Positions 8,132 through 15,818 of a stretch of 64,000 nt of DNA are shown piece after piece. The stretch is from Planotetraspora phitsanulokensis. Its GTDB lineage: Bacteria > Actinomycetota > Actinomycetes > Streptosporangiales > Streptosporangiaceae. A model generated the notes under the pieces. That model had not been told where the DNA came from. It did not search any database and saw only the letters and a list, made by a program, of their open reading frames with translations. The stretch's first letter is position 1; every line of letters begins with the position of its first letter. Both the position numbers and the translations under genes were made by a program. The stretch is taken from contig NZ_BOOP01000041.1 of NCBI RefSeq assembly GCF_016863295.1, positions 41,423 to 105,422 on the forward strand, read 5' to 3'.

Positions 8132-9191
8132 GTGGCGGACAGACTCGAGCCCTACCGAGGCAAGCGCGACCCCCGGCGCACGCGCGAGCCGATCCCCGAG
8201 ACCGCGCCCGAGGCGGGCGGCGACGACACCTTCGTGATCCAGGAGCACCACGCGCGGTCGCACAGCTTCAGTGTCGGGGAGCGCGGCCGCGACGCCGAGC
8301 CCAGCGTCGTCTGGTCCGACGACAGCTCCTACTCCCTGACCGAGGGCGAATCCGTGGTGGTCCGCGTACAGACCAGCGACCCCTTCTCCGAGGCTCGCCG
8401 CCCGCAGTCCGGGCGGGACTACCTCGTGCGGTCCGGGGGCGTCACCGAACTCCCTCTCCCGCACGTCCGGCCAGTCGACACCGATCACGCTGCGCGCGGT
8501 CGGTGGGCCGGCCGTCTTCGACACCCTCCAGTTGCGCGCCTTCAACGTGCCGGTCCTGCGGACCACGGTGGTCGAGGCGGTCGACTCCACATCGGTCCAG
8601 CAGTACGGCGAACGCAGCAACCCGAATGACGCGCCGTGGGCCAACGTCCACGACGCCCGTGCGATCGCCGACGCGGTCCTCGCGCAGCGTGCCCAGCGAC
8701 TGCCGACCGTCCGCATCCGGATCGTCTGCGGAGACACCACCCCGAGTTCGCGGATCGCCGCCGCGCTCGCCCGTGACCTATCCGACCGGATCACCATCAT
8801 CGAGCCGCAGACCGGCCTGTCCGCCGAATTCTTCGTCGAACGGATCGAGCACACCATCGATCGCGGCAAGATCCATGAGATCGTCCTCGGCTGCGAGAAG
8901 GTTCCGGCCCAGCCCAGTCCCGTCTTCACCTTCGACGCCGCCGGCCGCGGCTTCAACGACGGCAAGTTCGGCGTGCGCGGCCTCGACGACACCTCGCTCG
9001 TCTTCTTCACGTCGGACATCGAGTGGCCGGCCGACGGGCCGGAGCTCATGGAGGTCCTGGCGCGGCGGCCGATCCCGGGCAGCCGGAACTGGTACCTCCA
9101 GGACCACAGTGTCGCGGTGCGCGCTGGCATACCGCATGGGCAGACCCCTGCGGATTTGTGGGACGAGAACGCGGAGCATGGGGTTTCCTAA
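8132..9191 (+). pseudogene. LigD phosphoesterase N-terminus fused in frame to a frameshifted phage tail gene
   Basis: From GTG 8132, about 42 codons read LEPYRGKRDPRR.. then FVIQEHHAR, the start of the 3'-phosphoesterase domain of LigD-type DNA repair proteins. After codon 42 (near 8258) the homology changes abruptly. Residues SVVWSDDSSYSL..VRVQTSDPFSEARRPQ..GGVTE match the style of actinophage minor tail proteins. The tail protein continues in another frame (SLSRTSGQSTPITLRAV ... RLPTVRIRI ... LSDRITIIEPQTGLSAEF ... GRGFNDGKFG) to the stop at 9191. The switch falls at about 8450: GAACTCCCTCTCCC looks like GAACTCTCCCTCTCCC minus two bases. So this is a host gene start joined to a decayed tail gene; no full product is expected. 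Confidence 0.7.
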
Positions 9192-10362
9192 CCCGATGCG
9201 CAATGTAGCCGTTCGCTCACTCACCGCGTCCATTGTTATGGCGGCTCCGCTTCTAACAGTCACAGGGGAGGCCAGGGTGACCGTGGCCACGAGCGTCGTC
9301 TTCCAGGCAGGCATCGGGGGATACGACGTCTACCGGATCCCAGCCATCGTCCGAACCCCATCCGGGATCCTCGTCGCGTTCGCCGAGGGCCGGCACACGA
9401 CCTCCGACACCGGGAACGTCGATATCGTCGCCCGCCGCTCCTTCGACGGCGGCACCACGTGGCTGGCCCAGCGAGTCGTCACCAACCACGGGTCCGACAC
9501 CGCCGGCAACCCGACCGTCATGGTCGACCCCGCGTCCGGGGACATCGTGCTGCTGTCCTGCCGCAACGGCGGTGCGCTGACAGAGGCGCAGATCATGCAA
9601 GGTCAAGCGTCCGCGGCGACGACCCGCCGGGTGTATGTGCAGCGGTCCGCCGACAACGCGGTGACCTGGTCGGCGCCAGTGGAGGTCACCACGGTCAAAG
9701 ACGCGGGGTGGCGGTGGTACGCCACCGGCCCCGGGCACGGCGTCGCCAAGCAGGCGGCGCCGCACGCAGGCCGCCTGGTCGTGGCGGCCAACCACTCCAA
9801 GCCTCCGGCAGGGTCGGACACGGGCACGGAGAACAAGTACTACGGCGCCCACTCCATCTACTCCGACGACGGCGGGGTCACGTGGCAGGTCGGGTTCACG
9901 AGCTCGGCCACGAACGGGTACGTCAACGAGAACGAGTCGACCGTGGCCGAACTGCCGGACGGCCGGCTGTACTTCTCGGCACGGGGCCAGAACGACACCG
10001 CGCCCGGCACTCGCGCCGATGCCATCTCCGTCGACGGCGGACAGACCCTCGAGCGGGCGTACCGGCCGCAGGCGACCATCACCACTCCGGTCGTCGAGGG
10101 CTCCGTGCTCGCCCTCCCGGACGGGCGGCTCCTCTACTCCGGGCCGTCGCATCCGACTGACCGGGCCGCCATGGCGATCCGTGTCTCTGAGGACGACGGC
10201 CGAACATGGACGATCGGCCACCAGGTGTCCGGCCTCCCTGCCGCGTACTCGGACATGGTCCTCATGGACGGCGCGGTCGGGGTGCTGTACGAGACGGGCG
10301 ACTTCGGGCCGAACGAAACGATCACGTTCACGTCGGTCCCGATCGCGGAGATAAGGGGATAG
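9178..10362 (+). CDS. Secreted exo-sialidase-like protein (BNR/Asp-box beta-propeller) in prophage scar
   Basis: 394 aa if started at ATG 9178; ATG 9196 is an alternative and gives a cleaner signal peptide (MRNVAVRSLTASIVMAAPLL..). The sialidase hallmarks are present: the YRIPAIVRT motif with its Arg, AFAEGRH, and four Asp-boxes of S-x-D-x-G-x-T-W type (SFDGGTTW, SADNAVTW, SDDGGVTW, SEDDGRTW). The family releases terminal sialic acids from glycans; which substrate is used here is unknown. It sits between two damaged phage tail genes and overlaps the first one's end, so it is most likely a phage-borne tail-associated glycan hydrolase that has stayed intact, rather than a host metabolic gene. 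Confidence 0.8.
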   Translation: MGFPNPMRNVAVRSLTASIVMAAPLLTVTGEARVTVATSVVFQAGIGGYDVYRIPAIVRTPSGILVAFAEGRHTTSDTGNVDIVARRSFDGGTTWLAQRVVTNHGSDTAGNPTVMVDPASGDIVLLSCRNGGALTEAQIMQGQASAATTRRVYVQRSADNAVTWSAPVEVTTVKDAGWRWYATGPGHGVAKQAAPHAGRLVVAANHSKPPAGSDTGTENKYYGAHSIYSDDGGVTWQVGFTSSATNGYVNENESTVAELPDGRLYFSARGQNDTAPGTRADAISVDGGQTLERAYRPQATITTPVVEGSVLALPDGRLLYSGPSHPTDRAAMAIRVSEDDGRTWTIGHQVSGLPAAYSDMVLMDGAVGVLYETGDFGPNETITFTSVPIAEIRG

Positions 10363-10365
10363 CGA

Positions 10366-10515
10366 ATGGCCTGGTCGGCCCCGATGACGGCCGTCGCGAA
10401 CAGCATCTTTACGACGGCGGCCTTCAATCAATACGTGCGCGACAACTTGCTCGAGACGGCGCCGGCCAAGGCGACGACCGGGAGCCGACTGATCGTCACG
10501 ACCGGCAGCACCTGA
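10366..10515 (+). pseudogene. Truncated phage tail protein (49 codons)
   Basis: ATG at 10366, three bases after the sialidase stop. The product MAWSAPMTAVANSIFT..FNQYVRDNLLETAPAKATT has the very recognisable start of actinophage tail/fibre-module proteins (MAWxxPxTwvaGexvTAaxxNxxxRDNLlet). These normally run well past 80 residues; here a TGA stops it at 10513-10515 after VTTGST, so it is a remnant. It supports the reading of 8.26-10.5 kb as a tail-module scar. Confidence 0.65.
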
Positions 10516-10644
10516 TCCCTACGGCGATCACCGCGGTGGCCGGCTTCCGGACCGACCACACTCCGCGCCCGGATCTCGGCCAGTAGCCTGGTCCCATGCC
10601 GGCAGCCACACAGACGGCGCTCACCGACCTCCGCGACCGGGGCG

Positions 10645-11172
10645 TCAGGCGACGATGGCCCAGACCTGTACGTCGCGGTGTTCGCCGTCGAGGTGGAAGG
10701 CTTTGCGGTGGGTGCCCTCGTGGGTGAAACCGAGGCGTCGGGCGGCGGCGATACTGGCCTCGTTACGGGGGTCGCACAGCCACTCGACGCGGACCATCCC
10801 ACGCACGTTGAGCGCCCAGTCGATGAGCGCACGGCAGGCCAGGGTGATCAGGCCCCTGCCTCGTACCTCCGGAGAGAGCCAGACGCCGATCTCGCAGACG
10901 CCCTGAGTGGCGTTGAAGGCGCGGTAGACGATACCACCCTGCAGGACGCCCGAGACGTACAAGCCGAAGATGCGACCAGTGTCGGCGGCTTGGCGATCGG
11001 CGTAGTCCTGCAGGAATGCACGAGCCGACGCCTCGTCCACGACGGAGTAGGCCCACGGGATCCAGGGCTTGAGCGCATCGCGTACCCGGTCGATGTAGGC
11101 GGTGAACTCGCCTGCCTGCCACGGCTCCAACGGACGCAGCTCAGCATCGTCTCCCAGTGCCCGGCTGAACAT
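10645..11172 (-). CDS. GNAT N-acetyltransferase, RimJ/RimL type
   Basis: 175 aa. The GNAT core is visible: acceptor part LRPLEPWQAGEFTAYIDRVRDALKPWIPWA, strand CEIGVWLSPEVRGRGLITLACRALIDWAL with the acetyl-CoA pyrophosphate loop V-R-G-R-G-L, then RVEWLCDPRNEASIAAARRLGFTHEGTHRKAFHLDG, characteristic of the RimJ/RimL subgroup that acetylates protein N-termini or small amines. Substrate unknown. Lies on the right side of the phage scar and points toward it; no operon partner. Confidence 0.88.
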   Translation of the reverse strand: MFSRALGDDAELRPLEPWQAGEFTAYIDRVRDALKPWIPWAYSVVDEASARAFLQDYADRQAADTGRIFGLYVSGVLQGGIVYRAFNATQGVCEIGVWLSPEVRGRGLITLACRALIDWALNVRGMVRVEWLCDPRNEASIAAARRLGFTHEGTHRKAFHLDGEHRDVQVWAIVA

Positions 11173-11345
11173 CTCACCTCCAGATGCGTCGGTTTCTGCG
11201 GCATACCTTCTCGCATCCCGGTGTACGTTCGAGCGGCGGGGCCCTGGAGAGGCGCGCTGGGCGACGTCAACGACAACGACGTGGACCGGGTGCTGAAGCG
11301 CGTCCTCCCCGAAGCCGCCGCGGTGGGCAAGCGGCTCGACTCTCG

Positions 11346-11846
11346 TTACGAGTCGGGACGGGAATCGGCGGCGTGGATCTTCCTGCCGGCCTGAGCGGGG
11401 TTCATGCCCGGATCAGGAGCCGCGGGGGACAGCTCGCACCCGAGCTGGGCGTAGAGCTCGAGCTGGTCGAAATACACACGGTGCGTGATGATCAGGCCGT
11501 CTTCCAGCGTGCACGCAGCGCAGCCGCGGACGGTGACGCGGCGGCCGGTGCCCTCCAGCGTCTCGCCGTTGGGCAGCCAGAAGGGCCCGGTGTGCGTGCC
11601 GTTCATGGTCCACTCGGTGAAGGCCGGATCTGCGGGGAGCATCCCCTGCCACGGCGTGAAGGCGAGATCGGGGAAGGCGACGAAGATGTGCTCGTAGTGC
11701 CACGCGATCTCCGCCGCGCCCTCCGCGACGCCCGCGGGTGAGACGAGGACGGCATCGGCGTGGAAATGCCGCAACAACGCGTCGATGTCGTGTTTGTTGA
11801 TCGCGCCGTACAAAAGATCGGCCATGCGCCGGGCATCGGGCTTCAT
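11346..11846 (-). CDS. NTF2-like/SnoaL-type polyketide cyclase-fold protein
   Basis: 166 aa. Residues 5-130 show the cone-shaped NTF2-like fold pattern: LLYGAINKHDIDALLRHFHADAVLVSPAG, then AEIAWHYEHIFVAFPDLAFTPW, and TGRRVTVRGCAACTLEDGLIITHRVYFDQLELYAQLG, which closely follows SnoaL-like ester cyclases and steroid-isomerase relatives. Such proteins act as small-molecule isomerases or cyclases, or merely bind ligands; no biosynthetic cluster lies next to it, so the substrate is unknown. The last 25 residues (PAAPDPGMNPAQAGRKIHAADSRPDS) are low-complexity and may be an extension through a lost stop. Confidence 0.8.
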   Translation of the reverse strand: MKPDARRMADLLYGAINKHDIDALLRHFHADAVLVSPAGVAEGAAEIAWHYEHIFVAFPDLAFTPWQGMLPADPAFTEWTMNGTHTGPFWLPNGETLEGTGRRVTVRGCAACTLEDGLIITHRVYFDQLELYAQLGCELSPAAPDPGMNPAQAGRKIHAADSRPDS

Positions 11847-11905
11847 GCGTGCCCCCTCGAAGTCATGCGGATTCTCAAGCTATCGAGCCGTGGGCAAAGA
11901 ACTGT

Positions 11906-12060
11906 TCAAGATCGTCTGCTCGCATCGCTCGCCGCGCCGTCCGGTATGACCATGGCCGCAGGCGGAGGGGACCGCGCCGGGGGGAGCACGAACAGGACGA
12001 TGATGAGGGCCGCGCCGAACGCCAGGTGGTACCCCTCGAAACGGCAGGCAGAAGGTGGTG
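11906..12060 (-). pseudogene. Possible C-terminal remnant of a major facilitator transporter
   Basis: On the minus strand the stretch GYHLAFGAALIIVLFVLPPA followed by a short polar tail and a stop at 11906 resembles the last membrane helix and tail of a DHA2-type MFS permease. Nothing upstream (above 12080) continues it, because the SDR gene occupies the other strand. A weak call based on one helix; it could be a chance hydrophobic frame. Confidence 0.3.
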
Positions 12061-12085
12061 CGACCGGCATGGGTAGGGAACCTGC

Positions 12086-12880
12086 ATGCACATCGACCTC
12101 GCAGGCCGCACGGCCTTCGTCAGCGGCTCCACGCACGGGATCGGCCGGGTGATCGCGGCCCGGCTGGCGGCCGCCGGGGCGGACACGGTGATCAACGGCA
12201 GAGCCGCGGACCGCGTCGAGGCGGTCGTCGAGGAGTTGCGGGCCGCCGATCCGCGCGCCCGGATCGACGGGATCGCCGCCGACGTCTCGACGCCGGAGGG
12301 AGCGGCGACCGTGTTCGGCGCGCTGCCCGCCGTGGACGTCCTCATCAACAACCTCGGGATCTACGCGCCTCAGCCGGTGCTGGAGATCGACGACGAGACC
12401 TGGCTGCACTACTGGAACGTCAACGTCATGTCGGGGGTGCGGCTGGCACGCCACTACCTGCCCGGCATGCGCGACCGCGGATGGGGGCGTGTCCAGTTCA
12501 TGGCCAGCGAGTCCGCCGTGGTGATTCCCATCGAGATGGTCCATTACGGCGTGACGAAGACGGCGCTGCTCGGGGTGTCGCGCGGGTTCGCCAAGGCGGT
12601 GGCCGGAACCGGGGTGACCGTCAACGCCGTGATCGCCGGTCCCACGCGGTCCGAGGGCGTCGAGGAGTTCATCCGCGGGCTCCTCGGCGAGGATCTGCCC
12701 TGGGAGCGGGCCGAGGCCGAGTTCATGTCGCGGCTGCGCCCTACGTCGCTGATCAAGCGGCTGATCGACCCCGAGGAGATCGCCAACATGGTGGTCTATC
12801 TCAGCTCCGACCTCGCCTCGGCGACCACGGGAGGCGCACTGCGCGTGGACGGCGGCTGCGCCGACCACATCCTCCCGTGA
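12086..12880 (+). CDS. Short-chain dehydrogenase/reductase (SDR)
   Basis: 264 aa, classical SDR. Nucleotide-binding SGSTHGIG near residues 13-20 (Rossmann TGxxxGIG variant), NNLGIYAP (NNAG equivalent), catalytic Ser in MASESA, and Y-x3-K as YGVTK near residue 155. The C-terminal GGALRVDGGCADHILP is typical of the FabG-like subgroup. Uses NAD(P)(H) to oxidise or reduce an alcohol/ketone; substrate unknown. The N-terminal N-G-R loop (VINGRA) after strand 2 suggests NADP preference (inference). TAGGGA 8 bases before ATG could be a -10 giving a nearly leaderless transcript. Confidence 0.9.
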   Translation: MHIDLAGRTAFVSGSTHGIGRVIAARLAAAGADTVINGRAADRVEAVVEELRAADPRARIDGIAADVSTPEGAATVFGALPAVDVLINNLGIYAPQPVLEIDDETWLHYWNVNVMSGVRLARHYLPGMRDRGWGRVQFMASESAVVIPIEMVHYGVTKTALLGVSRGFAKAVAGTGVTVNAVIAGPTRSEGVEEFIRGLLGEDLPWERAEAEFMSRLRPTSLIKRLIDPEEIANMVVYLSSDLASATTGGALRVDGGCADHILP

Positions 12881-12958
12881 GGATCTGCGGCCAGTGCCCA
12901 GGGGTCCCCGCCGAGGACGGCACGGCGGGGACCTGAGGTCAGCGGCCCGGAGCGTGAC

Positions 12959-14311
12959 TCACGGATGCCCGGGCAACCGGTAGTTCTCGTCGAGGGCCGC
13001 GCCGCGTTCGGGCTTGTACAGGTCGTAGCCGCGGGCGTTGCACTGCAGACCGCCGTTGATGCAGTGGGTGACCAGGGCGGCCAGCGTGGCGGGGTCCCAG
13101 GCGTTGAAGAAGTCGTAGTGCCAGGTGTAGCCGCGGCCGCTGGACAGCCTCACCTGCGCCATGTCGCCGTCGGCAGGGAAGGCGATCTTGTATTCGAGCA
13201 TCGGCACCGCGACGGGGTGCGTCACCGGGCACTCGCCGTTGACCGGGTAGGCCATGTGGCTCTTGTGATCGGCGCTGTCGAGGTGGACGCCGTCCCAGCA
13301 GCTCGGGGCCTGATAACGGACGTTGAGCTGGCTTCCGGCCGGGCAGGAGGCCGGGAAGTCCCAGTTGTGGAAGCTCTCCCCGCACTCCCAGCCCTCGACC
13401 GCGCCGGGGGCGTGCTGGAAGTCGGACTGGGTCGCGGTGGGACTGCCGACCACGAACCGGAGGCCCTGGGGGAACGGGCGCACGGAGGTGTAGTCGAGCA
13501 CGCCGGACTTGTAGTAGAGCACCTGCGGGCCGACCGGCACGATGAGCTGGTCACCCTTGTAGACCGGGGGGAACCAGTAGCTCGACTTGTCGGCGGGGAC
13601 GACGCACGATGTTCCTCCCGCGAGGAGGGAGGCGAGGGTGGAGCTCGCCGTGGTCGTCACGTTGCCGACGAACGTGTGCATGTGCGACGCCCCCGGCAGG
13701 CCGGGGTAGACGATCGGGTCGTCGGGACGGCTCTGCGTCACGCTGCAGTTCGCCTGGAACTCGTGGTGGGTGACCAGGGAGGTGCCCGTGGGGGAGGGGG
13801 TCGGAGCCGGTGATCCGCCGGTCCCGTAGATCTTGAATTCCCAGAGGGAGTAGCCGTATCCGGTGGCTCTGGCTGTGGCGTATAGGCGGACGTAGCGGCC
13901 GGTGCCGGTGAGGGTGATGGTCTGGGTTCCGCCGGTGCCGGTGGTGGTGCTGTAGGCGTCGGTCCAGGTCGTGCCGTTGGGGGAGGTTTGGATTTTGAAG
14001 GCGGTGGCGTAGGCGGATTCCCAGGTCAGGACGGCCTGGCTGATCGTGGCGGTGGCTCCCAGGTCGACCTGTAGCCATTGCGGGTCGCTGAACGCGCTTG
14101 CCCAGCGCGTCCCCGGGTTGCCGTCGACGGCGAGGTAGGCGGCGTAGGCCCCTCCTTCGCTGGACGACGCGGTGGCCTGCCTGCCCTGCGACAGCAGGGC
14201 GTCGGCCGCGACCGCGGGGCTGACGACCGCGACGAGCGCCGCGACCATGGCGGCCGCGGCCGCGACGACCAGCGCGAACCGGAGCCGGCCGGGACTGCGG
14301 GGTGGGTGCAT
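12959..14311 (-). CDS. Secreted CBM32-DUF1996 protein
   Basis: 450 aa. Signal peptide at residues 1-36 (RFALVVAAAAAMVAALVAVVSPAVAA). Residues 37-165 are an F5/8-type-C (CBM32) domain: TASSSEGGAYAAYLAVDGNPGTRW, SDPQWLQVDLG and GYSLWEFKIYG. A PTPSPT linker leads to DUF1996 (about 180-450; THHEFQANCSVTQSRPDDPIVYPG, HMHTFVGN, CWDGVHLDSADHKSHMAYP), a domain of unknown activity found mainly in fungi and actinobacteria with many conserved His/Asp/Cys. Two LacI-type operators lie upstream (14366, 14566), placing it in the GH3/GH16 regulon, so a role in binding or attacking a wall polysaccharide is likely (inference). Its CBM32 DNA is nearly identical to part of the gene at 18535. Confidence 0.88.
   Translation of the reverse strand: MHPPRSPGRLRFALVVAAAAAMVAALVAVVSPAVAADALLSQGRQATASSSEGGAYAAYLAVDGNPGTRWASAFSDPQWLQVDLGATATISQAVLTWESAYATAFKIQTSPNGTTWTDAYSTTTGTGGTQTITLTGTGRYVRLYATARATGYGYSLWEFKIYGTGGSPAPTPSPTGTSLVTHHEFQANCSVTQSRPDDPIVYPGLPGASHMHTFVGNVTTTASSTLASLLAGGTSCVVPADKSSYWFPPVYKGDQLIVPVGPQVLYYKSGVLDYTSVRPFPQGLRFVVGSPTATQSDFQHAPGAVEGWECGESFHNWDFPASCPAGSQLNVRYQAPSCWDGVHLDSADHKSHMAYPVNGECPVTHPVAVPMLEYKIAFPADGDMAQVRLSSGRGYTWHYDFFNAWDPATLAALVTHCINGGLQCNARGYDLYKPERGAALDENYRLPGHP
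13824..14129 (-). repeat. Inverted repeat copy A (CBM32 coding DNA)
   Basis: 306 bases whose reverse complement matches 18741-19046 with about five differences counted by eye. Encodes the core of the CBM32 domain. Identity extends to silent positions, including rare A/T-ending codons (AAA ATC CAA ACC), and drops sharply outside the block. Confidence 0.92.
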
Positions 14312-14365
14312 GTTCTCTCCTCACTGCGGGGGGTGCTGGGCCCTGCGGCGACGGCGAAGGAGGTG

Positions 14366-14379
14366 GGAGAGCGCTCTCC
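14366..14379. promoter_or_regulatory. LacI-family operator upstream of DUF1996 gene
   Basis: Perfect 14-bp palindrome GGAGAGCGCTCTCC, 55 bases before the ATG at 14311 of the minus-strand gene. One of five copies in the window, all in front of genes of this sugar locus. The GCGC-centred form is typical of LacI/CebR-type sites. Confidence 0.85.
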
Positions 14380-14565
14380 ACGAGAGTGGACCGGGCTGTC
14401 AGGGGTTGTCAAGAAGCTCGTTTGAACTCGGTGAAATTCGCGGTTCATCCGCTGGAAACGAGAAAATCGACGAGATCGTCCGGTCGGGCGGGGCGTCGTT
14501 CGAGGGGTCGCGAGCCGGTGGAGAGGCGTCGCGCACCGCGTCGCCGCCCTCTGACGGCCCGCGTC

Positions 14566-14579
14566 GGAGAACGCTCTCC
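14566..14579. promoter_or_regulatory. Second, imperfect LacI-family operator upstream of DUF1996 gene
   Basis: GGAGAACGCTCTCC, one mismatch from the consensus palindrome, exactly 200 bases from the 14366 site. It lies between the stop of the regulator gene (14619) and the DUF1996 gene start. Confidence 0.7.
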
Positions 14580-14618
14580 ATGAGCGCCCGACCCGCGCGG
14601 GCGCGATCGACGCGACGC

Positions 14619-15671
14619 TCAGGCGGACTGGCGGACCACCAGGACGGGCGGGAAGATGACCGAGGTCACCTGGAAGTCCGGGTCCTCGATGTGGGCCAGC
14701 AGCAGCCGGGCCATCTCGCCTGCCATGTCCTCCATGGGCTGGCGGACCGTGGTCAGCTGCGGCCGGCAGGCCGTCGCGGCGCTGCTGTCGTCGAAGCCGA
14801 TCACCGCGACGTCGTCGGGCACCGCGCGGCCGTGCTCCCGGAGCGCGAGGAGCGCCCCCTGCGCCATCAGGTCGTTGGCCGCGAACACCCCGTCGATGTC
14901 GGGATGCTCCGCGAGCAGCCGATGCATGCCGGCCTCGCCGCTGTCATGGGTGAAGTTGCCCTCGACCCCGGGGATGTACGGATGACCGTAACGGGCCATG
15001 GCGTCCTGGAAGCCGGACAGCCGGTCCTGGCTCGCGCGCACGTCGAAGGGGCCGGAGATCGTCGCCACGCGCCGGCAGCCCCGTGCTACGAGGCGGTCGG
15101 CGGCCAGCTCGGCCCCCGCCCGATGGGACAGGTCGACGTAGCTGATCGGCGTGGGCCGGGCAGGCCGGGCCCACAACACCGCAGGAAGCCCCGCCTCCAC
15201 GATGAGCCGGGGCAGGGGGTCCTCGCCGTGGGTGGACACGAGCAGCGCGCCGTCCGCGCTGCCCTGCCGCAGATAACCGATCACCTGGTCGCGGGCGTGG
15301 GCGGTCTCGGCGAACATCAGGACGGGGTGGATCCCCCGGGGGCGGAGGAAGGCCACGGCGCCGCCCGCCACCCGCCCGAAGAACGGGTCGGCGAAGACCT
15401 GGCTCTCGAACGGCTCCGCGCCCTCGTCGCCGCCGGCGCCCGAGACGACGAGCGCCACCGACCCGGTCCGCCGCGTGACCAGGGAACGGGCCGCACGGTT
15501 CGGCACGTATCCGGTGGCCGCGATGGCCCGCTGGACGGTCTCCTGGATGTCCGGCGCGACGTTGCGGATGCCGTTGATCACGCGGGACACCGTCGCCCGG
15601 GAGACCCCCGCCACGCGGGCCACGTCCTCCAGCGTCGGAGTCGCCTGCGCCGGCGGGAGATCCGTACTCAT
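14619..15671 (-). CDS. LacI-family transcriptional regulator
   Basis: 350 aa from ATG 15671 (the frame extends upstream but then runs through the operator). N-terminal HTH at residues 12-60: TLEDVARVAGVSRATVSRVIN, hinge NRAARSLVTRRTGSVALVV. The effector domain is of periplasmic sugar-binding type (SHRAGAELAADRLVARG, FAANDLMAQGALLALREHGRAVPDDVAVIGFDD). By family it represses target promoters until a sugar binds. An operator copy at 15693, 22 bases before its own ATG, predicts autoregulation. Other copies lie before the DUF1996, GH3 and GH16/GH-A genes, so it is the probable local regulator. The inducer is likely an oligosaccharide released by those enzymes (inference). Confidence 0.92.
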   Translation of the reverse strand: MSTDLPPAQATPTLEDVARVAGVSRATVSRVINGIRNVAPDIQETVQRAIAATGYVPNRAARSLVTRRTGSVALVVSGAGGDEGAEPFESQVFADPFFGRVAGGAVAFLRPRGIHPVLMFAETAHARDQVIGYLRQGSADGALLVSTHGEDPLPRLIVEAGLPAVLWARPARPTPISYVDLSHRAGAELAADRLVARGCRRVATISGPFDVRASQDRLSGFQDAMARYGHPYIPGVEGNFTHDSGEAGMHRLLAEHPDIDGVFAANDLMAQGALLALREHGRAVPDDVAVIGFDDSSAATACRPQLTTVRQPMEDMAGEMARLLLAHIEDPDFQVTSVIFPPVLVVRQSA

Positions 15672-15692
15672 ACGGTCTTTATAACACGAACC

Positions 15693-15706
15693 GGAGAGCG
15701 CTCTCC
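15693..15706. promoter_or_regulatory. LacI-family operator at regulator promoter
   Basis: Perfect GGAGAGCGCTCTCC 22 bases upstream of the regulator ATG. ATAACACGAACC lies between it and the start, so a bound repressor would overlap or sit next to the promoter. Confidence 0.85.
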
Positions 15707-15818
15707 CCCTGCTTCTCATACCCGCGCTTCCGTACTCGTGCTCCCGTACCTGTGCTTCCGTACCCGCGCTGTCGTCACCCGTGCTCCCGTACCCCTGCCC
15801 GCCCGGGTACGGGAGCGG

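Noticed and set aside
7001..9130. 709-aa minus-strand open frame across the antiporter and tail pseudogene
   Set aside because: Composition of a shadow frame; both overlapping plus-strand sequences have clear homology.
10516..10644. Small coding fragment starting MPAATQTALTDLRDRGV
   Set aside because: Frame closes or runs antisense into the acetyltransferase after a few codons; no homology evident.
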